A stretch of DNA of 64,000 nucleotides. Origin: Gemmatimonadota bacterium. GTDB lineage: Bacteria; Gemmatimonadota; Gemmatimonadetes; Gemmatimonadales; GWC2-71-9. Every line of letters begins with the position of its first letter. Positions within the stretch are counted from its first letter, which is position 1. Of the stretch, positions 18,464 to 26,739 are shown one piece after another. The stretch spans positions 668,821-732,820 of the forward strand of contig JAZKBR010000001.1 in the NCBI GenBank assembly GCA_040388535.1, written 5' to 3'. The notes beneath the pieces were generated by a model that saw nothing but the letters and a program-made list of their open reading frames with translations, was not told where the DNA came from and made no database searches. The translations under genes and the position numbers were made by a program.

Positions 18464-19386
18464 TGCGCGTCCTCTTCTTCGGGACGCCGGACTTCGCGGT
18501 TCCGTCCCTCCAGGCCCTGCTCGCTGCCGGTATTGATGTCACCCTCGTGGTGACACAGCCGGATCACGGGCAGGGTCACTTGCATCGCACCCCGCGGCCG
18601 CCCGCCGTGAAGCTCGTCGCCGAGGCCGCCGGACTCCCCATCGCGCAGCCCGAACGTCCGCGGGGCGACGACTTCTATCAGCAGCTGCGCGACGCGAACG
18701 CCGACCTCGGCGTGGTGGTCGCCTACGGGCACCTGCTGCGCCCCGAGTTGCTCGCCATTCCTCGCCTCGGCTTCGTCAACGTGCACGCGTCGCTGCTACC
18801 GCGCTGGCGAGGCGCTGCACCGATTCACTGGGCACTCCTCTCGGGCGACGAAGAAACCGGCGTCAGCATCATGCGGGTCGAGGCGGGGCTTGATACTGGT
18901 GCGGTCTGGCACACCAGGGCGCACCGCGTGCGTCCCACCGACACCACCGGCCTGCTCTTCAGTGAACTCGCGACGCTTGGTGCCGAAGCATTGATCGAGG
19001 CGCTCCCGCTCATCGCCAGCGAGATGCCGCCGACGCCACAGGACGACCACGCGGCTACCATTGCTCCCAAGGTTGCGCGGGAGATCGCGCGCATCGACTG
19101 GCGCGAACCGGCCAGGGCGGTCTCGTGCCGAATCCGCGCGATGGATCCTCGACCCGGCGCGTGGGCAACCATCGCGGGCCACGAGATGAAGCTGTTCGGT
19201 CCTCGAGTCGTCGAGTCGAAGGTGGCTGCCGCCGGCACGCTGATGGAGACCGATCATCACCTCGTGGTGGCGTGCGGCAGTGGCGCGCTCGAAATTGCCG
19301 AAGTGCAGCCTTCGGGCAAGCGGCGGATGAGTGCCGTTGACTGGATCCGCGGCAGTGGCGTGGCACCCGGAGCCCGCTTCGAATGA
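18463..19386 (+). CDS. fmt: methionyl-tRNA formyltransferase
   Basis: A 307-residue enzyme beginning MRVLFFGTPDFAVPSLQALL, with FVNVHASLLPRWRGAAPI and GETGV-like substrate segment (DEETGVSIM). These hold the formyl-THF binding and catalytic Asn/His/Asp region. The second, OB-like domain binds the tRNA. It formylates initiator Met-tRNA, the step def later undoes. The ATG at 18463 overlaps the def stop (TGATG). Confidence 0.95.
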   Translation: MRVLFFGTPDFAVPSLQALLAAGIDVTLVVTQPDHGQGHLHRTPRPPAVKLVAEAAGLPIAQPERPRGDDFYQQLRDANADLGVVVAYGHLLRPELLAIPRLGFVNVHASLLPRWRGAAPIHWALLSGDEETGVSIMRVEAGLDTGAVWHTRAHRVRPTDTTGLLFSELATLGAEALIEALPLIASEMPPTPQDDHAATIAPKVAREIARIDWREPARAVSCRIRAMDPRPGAWATIAGHEMKLFGPRVVESKVAAAGTLMETDHHLVVACGSGALEIAEVQPSGKRRMSAVDWIRGSGVAPGARFE

Positions 19387-20045
19387 GGCCACTGCCCCGC
19401 GTCCTCGCGTTCAGCGATGATCGCGTGGCAGCGCTCGAGGATTTCGGGATCCGCGCCGCAGCGATCGCGGCGGTCGGATCCGCTGCCGGGTTGGTGGCCA
19501 GGTTGCCTGGCGGCACCGCCGATCAGCTGTCGGCGCTCGCGCTCCGCTGCGCGTCGCTGGTGCGCCCCCCCGAGGCCGCGCTCTTCGTGACCGGGCGGGT
19601 GGATATTGCGATGGCGGCTGGGGCGAGCGGGACGATTCTCCGGGAAAGAGATCTCGGGATCGAAGACGCGCGCCGCGTCACGGCCGCAGGGGCGCCGCTC
19701 GCGGCGTCCCGATCTCCGCACCAGCGGGCGCTCTGGCTCCTTCGGTCCGTCCATTCCGTGGAGTCCGCCCGGGCCGCGATCACCGAAGGCGCCGACGGCC
19801 TGATTCTCGGCTCGATCTGGGCTACCGCCTCGCATCCCGGCCGGGCACCGGTCGGGGTCGCCCTCCTGCGAGAGGTCGTCGCCCTCGGCCTCCCGACCTT
19901 TGCGATCGGAGGCGTCACCCCGGAGCGTTCCCGCGAGGTGCAGAAGGCCGGCGCCTGGGGCGTCGCCGCCATCGGCGCCCTGTGGGACGCGCCAGATCCC
20001 TATCTTGCCACCCGGGCGCTGCTCGCCCCGTGGCTGACTGCCTGA
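19383..20045 (+). CDS. thiamine-phosphate synthase / TenI-like protein
   Basis: A 220-residue TIM-barrel protein of the ThiE/TenI family. The C-terminal half has the diphosphate/phosphate-binding segments ADGLILGSIWATASHPG and FAIGGVTPERSREV, then GAWGVAAIGALW. The N-terminal half is divergent and the HMP-diphosphate-binding Q-x-D stretch expected in ThiE is not clear. Thus it may be ThiE, or the TenI-like aromatase/isomerase of the thiazole branch; the adjacent thiS and thiG favour a thiazole role. It overlaps fmt as ATGA and is followed by thiS 14 bp later. Confidence 0.75.
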   Translation: MRPLPRVLAFSDDRVAALEDFGIRAAAIAAVGSAAGLVARLPGGTADQLSALALRCASLVRPPEAALFVTGRVDIAMAAGASGTILRERDLGIEDARRVTAAGAPLAASRSPHQRALWLLRSVHSVESARAAITEGADGLILGSIWATASHPGRAPVGVALLREVVALGLPTFAIGGVTPERSREVQKAGAWGVAAIGALWDAPDPYLATRALLAPWLTA

Positions 20046-20059
20046 ACCGGAAACGAACG

Positions 20060-20260
20060 ATGCAACTCACGATCAATGGCGATCCGCGCGAGATTCCCGA
20101 CGCGCTCAATGTCGAAGCCCTGCTGCAGCACCTCGAACTCGACCCGCGCGCGGTCGTGGTCGAACTCAACCGTGTGATCATCCGCCGGCCCGCAATCGCG
20201 AGCACCACGCTCAGCGAAAACGACAGCGTCGAGATCGTGCATTTCGTGGGGGGTGGCTGA
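20060..20260 (+). CDS. thiS: sulfur carrier protein ThiS
   Basis: A 66-residue ubiquitin-fold protein (MQLTINGDPREIPDALNVEALL) that ends in the required Gly-Gly (VHFVGGG), which becomes the thiocarboxylate. It donates sulfur for the thiazole ring made by ThiG. The start ATG at 20060 fits the fold exactly; the frame is open upstream but overlaps the previous gene. It lies one base before thiG, so is co-translated with it. Confidence 0.93.
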   Translation: MQLTINGDPREIPDALNVEALLQHLELDPRAVVVELNRVIIRRPAIASTTLSENDSVEIVHFVGGG

Positions 20261-21025
20261 ATGCTCGAGATCGGCGGCGTCACCTTCCGGTCGCGACTGA
20301 TGGTCGGCACCGGCAAGTATCGCAACAACGACGAGATGGTCCAGGCGATCGCGGCCTCAGGGGCCGCAGTCGTCACGGTCGCCGTGCGTCGCGTCTCGCT
20401 CGACCGCAGCGACGAAGGCGGCATCCTGCACCACCTCGATCCGAAGCAGTACTTCCTGCTCTCGAATACCGCGGGCTGCTACTCGGCGGATGAGGCGATC
20501 CGCTACGCGCGCCTCGCGCGCGAGGCCGGTTTCAACGATTTCGTCAAGCTGGAAGTCATCGGCGACAAGGAGACGCTCCTTCCCGATACCGCGGGACTGC
20601 TGGTCGCGACCAAGGTACTCGCCGACGAAGGCTTCAAGGTGCTCGCCTACACCAATGACGACCTGATCACCGCACTGCGTCTCGAAGAGGCCGGTGCCGT
20701 CGCGGTGATGCCGCTGGCTTCGCCGATCGGATCGGGACTCGGGCTGCTGAACCCGTATTTCATTCGCACGATCAAGTCGCGACTGCGCGTGCCCGTGATT
20801 GTCGATGCCGGCGTGGGGACCGCGTCCGACGCCTGCCTGGTGATGGAACAGGGTGTCGACGGGATCCTGATGAACACCGCGCTCGCCGAAGCGACCAATC
20901 CGGTCCTGATGGCCGAGGCGATGCGGCTAGGCGTCGACGCGGGGCGCGCATCGTACCTCGCGGGGCGGATGCCGCGTCGCGAAGTGGCGGTGCCGTCGAG
21001 CCCCACCAGCGGGATGCTGCGCTGA
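20261..21025 (+). CDS. thiG: thiazole synthase ThiG
   Basis: A 254-residue TIM barrel with FRSRLMVGTGKYRNNDEM at the start, the Schiff-base lysine region NDFVKLEVIGD, VLAYTNDD, and phosphate-binding VIVDAGVGTASDA. It forms the thiazole phosphate from deoxyxylulose phosphate, ThiS thiocarboxylate and dehydroglycine. No thiC, thiD or glycine oxidase/thiH is in the window. Its stop codon lies inside the CTGA that appears to start rsmB. Confidence 0.95.
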   Translation: MLEIGGVTFRSRLMVGTGKYRNNDEMVQAIAASGAAVVTVAVRRVSLDRSDEGGILHHLDPKQYFLLSNTAGCYSADEAIRYARLAREAGFNDFVKLEVIGDKETLLPDTAGLLVATKVLADEGFKVLAYTNDDLITALRLEEAGAVAVMPLASPIGSGLGLLNPYFIRTIKSRLRVPVIVDAGVGTASDACLVMEQGVDGILMNTALAEATNPVLMAEAMRLGVDAGRASYLAGRMPRREVAVPSSPTSGMLR

Positions 21026-22326
21026 GCGACACCGGCCTTCCGCCGCGGCGCGCTGCACTGGGGATGATGGCCGCAGTGCGTCGCGGCGTGCCATTCGATG
21101 TCGCGCTGGATCGTGGCCTCGCCGCGCTCCCTGAACGCGACAAGCGACTCGCTCACGAACTCGCGGCCGGCATCCTGCGGCAATCAGGCGCGCTCGACCA
21201 GGTCATTGCGCCGTTCGTGCCGCGCGGGATCAGCTCGGTGGCACCCGAACTGCTCGACGTGCTGCGTCTCGGTGCCTACCAGCTGCGCCATCTCGAACGC
21301 GTGCCACCACACGCGGCCGTCGCGACGAGCGTGGCGCTCGCCCGCGAAGTCCTCGGCGAACGCGCGGCTGGGTTCGCGAATGCGGTGCTGCGCCGAGTAT
21401 CCGAACTCGGTCCTGATGCGCCGACTGACCAGGCCGTCGATCTGATTTCGCAACTCGCTGCAACGTGGTCGCATCCGGCGTGGCTGGTGGCACGCTGGCT
21501 CGAGCGATTCGGCGCGGCCGACACCGAAGCGCTGCTCGAATGGAACAACACTCACCCCGCCCTGGTGGTGCAGCCGGCGCGCGGTGGATCGGGCGACCTC
21601 GAGCGGCTCTTTCGTGACGAAGATGTCCGCTCATTCGCGGCCCCGTATGGCGCTGGCATCGTTGTCGACGCCACGCGTCCGGAACGACTCCCCGGCTTCG
21701 ATCGCGGGATGTTCTATGTCCAGGACCCGGCGCAGGCAATGGTCCTTCGCTTCGCCGACTTTGCACCGGGCGCCCTGGTCTTCGACGCCTGCGCAGCCCC
21801 CGGCGGCAAGACGCTCGGACTCGCCCGCAACGCGGTCGGGGTCGTGGCGGCCGACGCATCACGCCGCCGGCTACAGCGGCTGCGCGAAAATCTCCGCCGC
21901 GCGGGACACGGACACGAATTTCCACTGGTGGCCGACGCGCTGCACCCGCCGGTTCGCCCGGTCGCGGCCTACCTCCTCGATGCGCCCTGTCTTGGCACCG
22001 GGACCTTCGCCCGGCACCCCGATGCCCGGCTGCGGGTGACAGCCGAAGCACTCACCCGTCTGGCCCAGGAGCAGGCCGCGCTGCTCGATGCAGCAGCCGA
22101 TCGAGTGGCCCCAGGCGGGGTGCTATGTTACGCCACCTGCTCGCTGGAACCGGAAGAAGATGCCAGCCAGGTGGAGGCTTTTCTGGCGCGCCATCGCGAT
22201 TTCCGCCGTGAACCGACTGCTGCAGTTCCGAGTGAATTGCTCTCGGCCGACGGCGATCTCGAAGTCCTGCCGCAACGGCATGGGATGGACGGCGCGTTCG
22301 CGGCACGACTGGTTCGCATCGCATGA
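21022..22326 (+). CDS. rsmB: 16S rRNA m5C967 methyltransferase RsmB (NusB domain + methyltransferase)
   Basis: A 434-residue protein if begun at CTG 21022. An N-terminal NusB-like helical domain (about 1-140) precedes a Rossmann methyltransferase with VFDACAAPGGKTLGLA (SAM site), DAPCLGTGTFARHPD (first Cys) and the catalytic CYATCSLEPEED. The first ATG (21064) would cut helix 1, because the family-conserved R-x-A…L…V..G helix starts at PPRRAALGMMAAVRRG, whose first residues lie before that ATG. The only in-frame start-like codon upstream is CTG at 21022, which overlaps the thiG stop as CTGA. If ATG 21064 is used the protein is 420 residues. Confidence 0.9.
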   Translation: MSDTGLPPRRAALGMMAAVRRGVPFDVALDRGLAALPERDKRLAHELAAGILRQSGALDQVIAPFVPRGISSVAPELLDVLRLGAYQLRHLERVPPHAAVATSVALAREVLGERAAGFANAVLRRVSELGPDAPTDQAVDLISQLAATWSHPAWLVARWLERFGAADTEALLEWNNTHPALVVQPARGGSGDLERLFRDEDVRSFAAPYGAGIVVDATRPERLPGFDRGMFYVQDPAQAMVLRFADFAPGALVFDACAAPGGKTLGLARNAVGVVAADASRRRLQRLRENLRRAGHGHEFPLVADALHPPVRPVAAYLLDAPCLGTGTFARHPDARLRVTAEALTRLAQEQAALLDAAADRVAPGGVLCYATCSLEPEEDASQVEAFLARHRDFRREPTAAVPSELLSADGDLEVLPQRHGMDGAFAARLVRIA

Positions 22327-23057
22327 TCGGTGAATGGTGGCGTTCGCGAGAGCGCAAACCGCTGCTGGTGGGAATCGGCGTCGTTCTCGCGGCGGCCTTC
22401 GCGGGATACCTCGCGACCTGCGCCATCTATCCGGCGCAGATTCTCGCCGACAATGTCGTGGTGCCGGCGCTGCGCGGGCTCGACAGCACGGCCGCGATTG
22501 CGAAGCTCGCCGAGCTCGGATTGCGCGGCCGGGTCGCCGACGATATCACCGATCCGCTGGTGGCGCCGGGTCAGGTGTCGTGGCAATCGCCCGCACCGGA
22601 AACGGTCTTGCCGGCCGATGCGGTGGTGCGGCTGGGGGTCTCGTCAGGACGACCGCCGATCGTCATCCCTGACCTCGTCGACCTGCCGATCGACCTGGCG
22701 CGCACCGTAGTGGCAGCCGCCGGACTCGTGGTCGGATCGGTCGACACGGTGACCGAAGCGACCGAATACGGGACCGTGGTGCGCCAGTCGCCATCAGCCG
22801 GCTTGCCGGGCACCCCGCAGCGCCCCGTCGACCTCACCGTGAGTCGCGGTGCCGCTTCGGTGCGAGTGCCCGAGCTGGTGGGTCTGACGCTGATCGCCGC
22901 ACGCGACCGACTCGCGGCCCAAGGGCTCCGCGTCGGGGTGATCGATCAGCGATTCGAAGGGAAGGCCGGGAGCGTGCTGGCGCAGTCGCCGGCCCCCGGT
23001 GAACTGGTGACAAAGGAGAGTGGCGTGAACCTGACCATCAGCGGAGCGATGCCGTGA
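22323..23057 (+). CDS. single-span membrane protein with three PASTA domains, no kinase
   Basis: A 244-residue protein with a short cytoplasmic start, one membrane segment (about 15-35), and three PASTA repeats (about 45-105, 110-175 and 178-243), each with the V/IPDLV or VPELVGL opening and a closing SPxPG-like turn (QSPSAGLPG, QSPAPGELV). PASTA domains bind peptidoglycan fragments and normally lie outside a Ser/Thr kinase or PBP. There is no kinase or transpeptidase here. The gene lies between rsmB and rpe, exactly where Firmicutes carry prpC-prkC(PASTA). ATGA overlaps rsmB; GTGA overlaps rpe. Confidence 0.85.
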   Translation: MIGEWWRSRERKPLLVGIGVVLAAAFAGYLATCAIYPAQILADNVVVPALRGLDSTAAIAKLAELGLRGRVADDITDPLVAPGQVSWQSPAPETVLPADAVVRLGVSSGRPPIVIPDLVDLPIDLARTVVAAAGLVVGSVDTVTEATEYGTVVRQSPSAGLPGTPQRPVDLTVSRGAASVRVPELVGLTLIAARDRLAAQGLRVGVIDQRFEGKAGSVLAQSPAPGELVTKESGVNLTISGAMP

Positions 23058-23719
23058 CCCTCCGGATCGCGCCAAGCGTGCTGAGCACCGATCTCGGTCG
23101 ACTGCGCGAACAGATCGCCGAGGCGGAAGCTGGCGGCGCCGACTGGCTGCACGTCGACGTGATGGATGGCAACTTCGTGCCGAACATCTCGTTCGGGGCG
23201 CCCATGATCAAGGCGCTGAAGAAGTACAGCACCCTGCCGCTCGATGTACATCTGATGGTCGAGCGCCCGGAGCAATACATCGCCGAGTACGCTGACCTCG
23301 GCGCGTCGGTCTTCTCGTTTCACCCCGAGGCCACCATCCACGTGCAGCGACAGCTCGCCGCCGTGCGCGAGCGCGGGATGAAGGCCGGACTGGTGCTGAA
23401 CCCCGGGACGCCGCTGGGCATTCTCGAGGAGGTCGTCGACGATGTCGACCTCGTCCTGCTGATGACCGTGAACCCGGGCTTCGGTGGCCAGAGCTACCTC
23501 CCGGGATCGACCCGGAAGTTGCGTCGCATCGCGGCACTGCTGGCGCATTACGAGCGCGCACCCGTGCTCGAGGTCGATGGTGGCATTACCACCCAGACGA
23601 TTGCGACGCCATATGGCGCCGGCGCCGACACCTTCGTGGCGGGCACCGCCGTCTTCGGCCAACCCGATATCGCCGAAGCGGTGCGAGCGCTTCGACGCGC
23701 CGCGCTGCCGCGGAGCTGA
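23054..23719 (+). CDS. rpe: ribulose-phosphate 3-epimerase
   Basis: A 221-residue TIM barrel of normal length. It shows LRIAPSVLSTDLGRL, the metal/catalytic WLHVDVMDGNFVPNISFG, PLDVHLMVERP, and MTVNPGFGGQSYLP, then LEVDGGI. It interconverts ribulose-5-P and xylulose-5-P. It begins at GTG coupled to the PASTA gene, as rpe does in the equivalent Firmicutes locus, and overlaps the following thioredoxin-like gene by one base. Confidence 0.95.
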   Translation: MTLRIAPSVLSTDLGRLREQIAEAEAGGADWLHVDVMDGNFVPNISFGAPMIKALKKYSTLPLDVHLMVERPEQYIAEYADLGASVFSFHPEATIHVQRQLAAVRERGMKAGLVLNPGTPLGILEEVVDDVDLVLLMTVNPGFGGQSYLPGSTRKLRRIAALLAHYERAPVLEVDGGITTQTIATPYGAGADTFVAGTAVFGQPDIAEAVRALRRAALPRS

Positions 23720-24258
23720 TGATGCGACGGCAATGGCTGCTGGTGGGACTCATCCTCGTGACGCTCGGCATCGGCACCTGGGCGCTGGTGCGCTTCAGCG
23801 GGCAAACCGCCATCGGGGTCGGGCAGATCGCGCCGGGCTTCACCGCGAAGGATCTCACCTCCGGCAAGCGTGTCTCGTTCGACAGCAGCTATCGCGGCAA
23901 GGTGACGCTCGTCAACGTCTGGGCAACCTGGTGCGAGCCGTGCAAGGAAGAAATTCCGGCGATGGACTCGCTCTACCAGGTCATGGGACCGAAGGGATTC
24001 AAGATCGCGGCTGTCAGCATCGATCGCGGTGGTGAAGCCGTGGTGAAGCAATTCGCGAAGGACTACCACATCTCCTTCGATGTGCTCCACGACCCCAGTG
24101 GCGAGATCGAACGGATCTACCAGACCACCGGTGTGCCCGAGAGTTTTCTCGTCGGACGTGACGGCCGGATCGTGCGGATCATGCTGCGCGGTTACACCTG
24201 GAACTCGGCGGCGAGTCGCCGCGTGGTGGAAGAATTGCTGGCCACACCCGCCAGCTGA
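23719..24258 (+). CDS. TlpA/ResA-like thioredoxin, CEPC active site
   Basis: A 179-residue membrane-anchored, periplasm-facing thioredoxin. Residues about 4-24 are an uncleaved signal anchor, followed by the fold entry GQIAPGFTAKDLTSG, NVWATWCEPCKEEIPAMD with the redox pair CEPC, and VPESFLVGRDGRIV with the cis-Pro. CEPC is also the active site of ResA, which reduces apocytochrome c. The next gene is a tandem paralogue with CGPC. The two probably differ in redox potential or partner (inference). Confidence 0.85.
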   Translation: MMRRQWLLVGLILVTLGIGTWALVRFSGQTAIGVGQIAPGFTAKDLTSGKRVSFDSSYRGKVTLVNVWATWCEPCKEEIPAMDSLYQVMGPKGFKIAAVSIDRGGEAVVKQFAKDYHISFDVLHDPSGEIERIYQTTGVPESFLVGRDGRIVRIMLRGYTWNSAASRRVVEELLATPAS

Positions 24259-24276
24259 CAGGGGAGCACTGACATC

Positions 24277-24810
24277 GTGAATCGGCAATGGCTCTGGGTA
24301 GGTGCGATCGTCGCAGGACTCGGCGTGGGTGCGTGGGCGCTCACGCGCTACGCGTCGCCACCTGATGGCGCCCAGCTCGGTCAGCGCGCCCCCGATTTCA
24401 AGGTGGTCAACCCGGCCACCCACGACAGCGTCTCGCTTCGCGCGAATTACGCCGGTCACGTGACCCTCATCAATGTGTGGGCGACCTGGTGCGGGCCCTG
24501 CCGCAAGGAGATGCCGTCAATGGAGCGGCTCTATCAGGCGTACAAGGATCGTGGCTTCCGGATCGCGGCCGTCAGTGTCGACGAAGGCGACGACGCCGCC
24601 GTGCTCGCGTTCGGCAAGGAGCTGCAACTCAGCTTCGACCTGCTGCACGACCAGAGCGGCCTCATCCAGCAGACCTACCAGACAATGGGAGTGCCACAGA
24701 GTTGGCTGGTGGATGGCAATGGCCGCATCGTTTACGTCGGGATCGGTGGCGAGATGTGGGACAGCGCCGAACAGAAGGCCCGCATCGAAGCGCTGCTCGG
24801 AAGTCGCTGA
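24277..24810 (+). CDS. TlpA-like thioredoxin, CGPC active site
   Basis: A 177-residue paralogue of the preceding gene with the same plan: N-terminal membrane anchor (about 5-25), AQLGQRAPDFKV, NVWATWCGPCRKEMPSME and VPQSWLVDGNGRIVYVGIGG. The redox pair is CGPC, the classic thioredoxin motif, where the first copy has CEPC. The start is GTG at 24277 with GGGGAG upstream (GACAGGGGAGCACTGACATC). The stop is one base before tsaD, so it belongs to the same transcript. Confidence 0.85.
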   Translation: MNRQWLWVGAIVAGLGVGAWALTRYASPPDGAQLGQRAPDFKVVNPATHDSVSLRANYAGHVTLINVWATWCGPCRKEMPSMERLYQAYKDRGFRIAAVSVDEGDDAAVLAFGKELQLSFDLLHDQSGLIQQTYQTMGVPQSWLVDGNGRIVYVGIGGEMWDSAEQKARIEALLGSR

Positions 24811-24811
24811 G

Positions 24812-25855
24812 GTGCGCGTGCTCGCCCTTGAGACCTCCTGCGACGAAACCTCCGCCGCCGTCGTACGTCGCGAGGGAGCGCGGGTGCATCTCGAAGGATT
24901 GGCGATTCTGTCACAGGACATCCACCGGATCTTCGGTGGTGTGGTTCCCGAGCTCGCCTCCCGGGCCCATCTCGGCACCGTAGGTCCAGTGGTAGACCTG
25001 GCGCTCAAGGAAGCCGGAGCAACGCTTGCCACCATCGACGCGATCGCGGTGACGCGTGGCCCGGGGCTGCTCGGCGCGCTGCTCGTCGGGGTGACCTGGG
25101 CGAAGACGCTCGCCTGGCGTGAGCGGCTGCCGCTGATCGGAGTGCACCACCTCGAAGGGCATCTCTTCGCCCCGACGCTGGAGCTCGACGATGTCGAGCC
25201 ACCGTTCACCGCACTGCTCGTCAGCGGTGGCCATACGATGCTGCTCGATGTGCCGGCGTGGGGCGAGTATCACCTCCTCGGCCAGACGCGCGACGATGCC
25301 GTGGGCGAAGCATTCGACAAGGTGGGCACGTTGCTCGGCCTCGACTACCCGGCCGGTGCCGCGATGGAGCGACTCGCCGCGACGGGCGATCCGAAGCGCT
25401 TCACCTTTCCTCGCCCGTTGCTCAAGGGCGTGGCCGAAGCAGATCAGTTTGCGTTCTCGTTCAGCGGCCTCAAGACGGCGGTGTTGCGCGCGGTGCAGCA
25501 GAGCGCCGATCTCGAGACCGACCGGGCGAGTCTCGCCCGCGGCTTTCAGGACGCGGCAATCGAGGTGCTGGTGCGCAAGACGATGCACGCGGCCCAGGAA
25601 TTCAACCGGCCGCTGGTCGTGCTCGGTGGTGGCGTCGCGAGCAGCCGGGCACTCGCCGAGGCAATGCGCAGCGCGGCAGGCGGTCGCGCCCGGATTGCGG
25701 TGGCCTCGCCGCGTCTCAACACCGACAACGCCGCGATGATTGGCGCCGCCGGGAGCTGGCGGCTCGCCCGCGGCGAGCACCACGGTGTCGACCTCGACGC
25801 CCGCGACCATTTTCCGCTACCCGGCCTCGAGCCCGCACCCGGAGTCGCTTCATGA
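24812..25855 (+). CDS. tsaD: tRNA threonylcarbamoyladenosine transferase TsaD
   Basis: A 347-residue ASKHA-fold protein. It begins VRVLALETSCDETSAAVV, contains the metal site VHHLEGHLFAP, VSGGHTMLL, and the C-terminal GGGVASSRAL and PRLNTDNAAMIGAAG. With TsaB and TsaE it adds the threonylcarbamoyl group to A37 of ANN-decoding tRNAs. The start is GTG at 24812, one base after the previous stop. The end overlaps lgt by 4 bp (ATGA). Confidence 0.95.
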   Translation: MRVLALETSCDETSAAVVRREGARVHLEGLAILSQDIHRIFGGVVPELASRAHLGTVGPVVDLALKEAGATLATIDAIAVTRGPGLLGALLVGVTWAKTLAWRERLPLIGVHHLEGHLFAPTLELDDVEPPFTALLVSGGHTMLLDVPAWGEYHLLGQTRDDAVGEAFDKVGTLLGLDYPAGAAMERLAATGDPKRFTFPRPLLKGVAEADQFAFSFSGLKTAVLRAVQQSADLETDRASLARGFQDAAIEVLVRKTMHAAQEFNRPLVVLGGGVASSRALAEAMRSAAGGRARIAVASPRLNTDNAAMIGAAGSWRLARGEHHGVDLDARDHFPLPGLEPAPGVAS

Positions 25856-26730
25856 TCATCGCGCATCCGCTCAACTTCCACACGCCGGCCATTTTCGGGC
25901 TGCGATCGATCGAGATCACCGGCTACGGCGTGATGATGATGTGCTGCTTTCTGGTCGGCGGCTGGCTCATCGATCGCGAGTGCCGGCGCAACAAATTCGC
26001 CTCCGACTACGCCGGGGACATGATCCTCGCCGCGCTGGTAGGTGGCATTGTCGGCGCGAAGCTCTGGTATGTCGCGCTGCACGGACCGGGCGCACTGCTG
26101 ACGCGCGGCGGGCTGGTCTATTACGGCGGCTTTGTGGGCGGCACGCTCGCCGTGATCCTCAACGGCTGGCGGCGCGATGTGCCGCTGCGCTGGACAGCAC
26201 AGCTCTGCGCGCCGGCACTCGCAGCGGCGTATGCGGTGGGCCGCGTCGGCTGCTATCTCGTGGGCGACGACTACGGCAGGCCCACGTCGCTCCCCTGGGC
26301 GGTCGCGTTTCCCGAGGGGCTGCCGCGCACCACCGCTGGTGCGATGCAGGCCGAATTCGGACTGCCGATTCCGCCCGGCGCCACCGCCGACACGCTGCTC
26401 GCGGTGCATCCAACGCAGCTGTACGAAATCGCGATGATGCTGGTGGTATTCGCGGTGCTCTGGCGCTGGCGCGCGCAGGTACGCGGCACGGGGTGGCTCT
26501 TCGGCGCGTATCTCGTCTTCGCGGGGCTCGAGCGATTCACGGTGGAATTCTTTCGCGCGAAGGACGATCGCTTCTTCGCGGGACTCACGCTCGCGCAGCT
26601 TTTTTCCATCGCGCTGGTCACGATTGGCGCGACCCTGATCGCCCGCTGGTCGCCCCTGCCGAACCCCGCTCCTGGGGCCTGGCTGGAGGGTGGAAAAGGG
26701 ACCCTTGACAGCGCCCCTAGGAGGCCCTAG
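25852..26730 (+). CDS. lgt: prolipoprotein diacylglyceryl transferase, variant active site
   Basis: A 292-residue integral membrane protein with about seven segments. Family landmarks are SIEITGYGVMM near the start, GGLVYYGGFVGG, GRVGCYLVGDDYG and HPTQLYEI, and FTVEFFRAKDDRF near the end. It would attach diacylglycerol to lipobox cysteines, and several lipoproteins are predicted in this window. Two positions usually important in E. coli Lgt differ: the His of the GG..FHGG region is Tyr (YYGG), and the Asn in GRIxN is Cys (GRVGC). This resembles the GCxYG-type branch seen in other phyla. It ends the long plus-strand run. Confidence 0.82.
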   Translation: MIIAHPLNFHTPAIFGLRSIEITGYGVMMMCCFLVGGWLIDRECRRNKFASDYAGDMILAALVGGIVGAKLWYVALHGPGALLTRGGLVYYGGFVGGTLAVILNGWRRDVPLRWTAQLCAPALAAAYAVGRVGCYLVGDDYGRPTSLPWAVAFPEGLPRTTAGAMQAEFGLPIPPGATADTLLAVHPTQLYEIAMMLVVFAVLWRWRAQVRGTGWLFGAYLVFAGLERFTVEFFRAKDDRFFAGLTLAQLFSIALVTIGATLIARWSPLPNPAPGAWLEGGKGTLDSAPRRP

Positions 26731-26733
26731 GTT
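26705..26733 (+). promoter_or_regulatory. candidate sigma70-type promoter at the end of lgt
   Basis: TTGACA at 26705-26710, a 17-bp spacer and TAGGTT at 26728-26733 (three of six matches to TATAAT). It overlaps the last codons of lgt and points to the hairpin-terminator cassette that follows, with no ORF downstream on this strand. The -10 is weak, and the sigma factor of this lineage may have different preferences. Confidence 0.35.
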
Positions 26734-26739
26734 TTTCCC

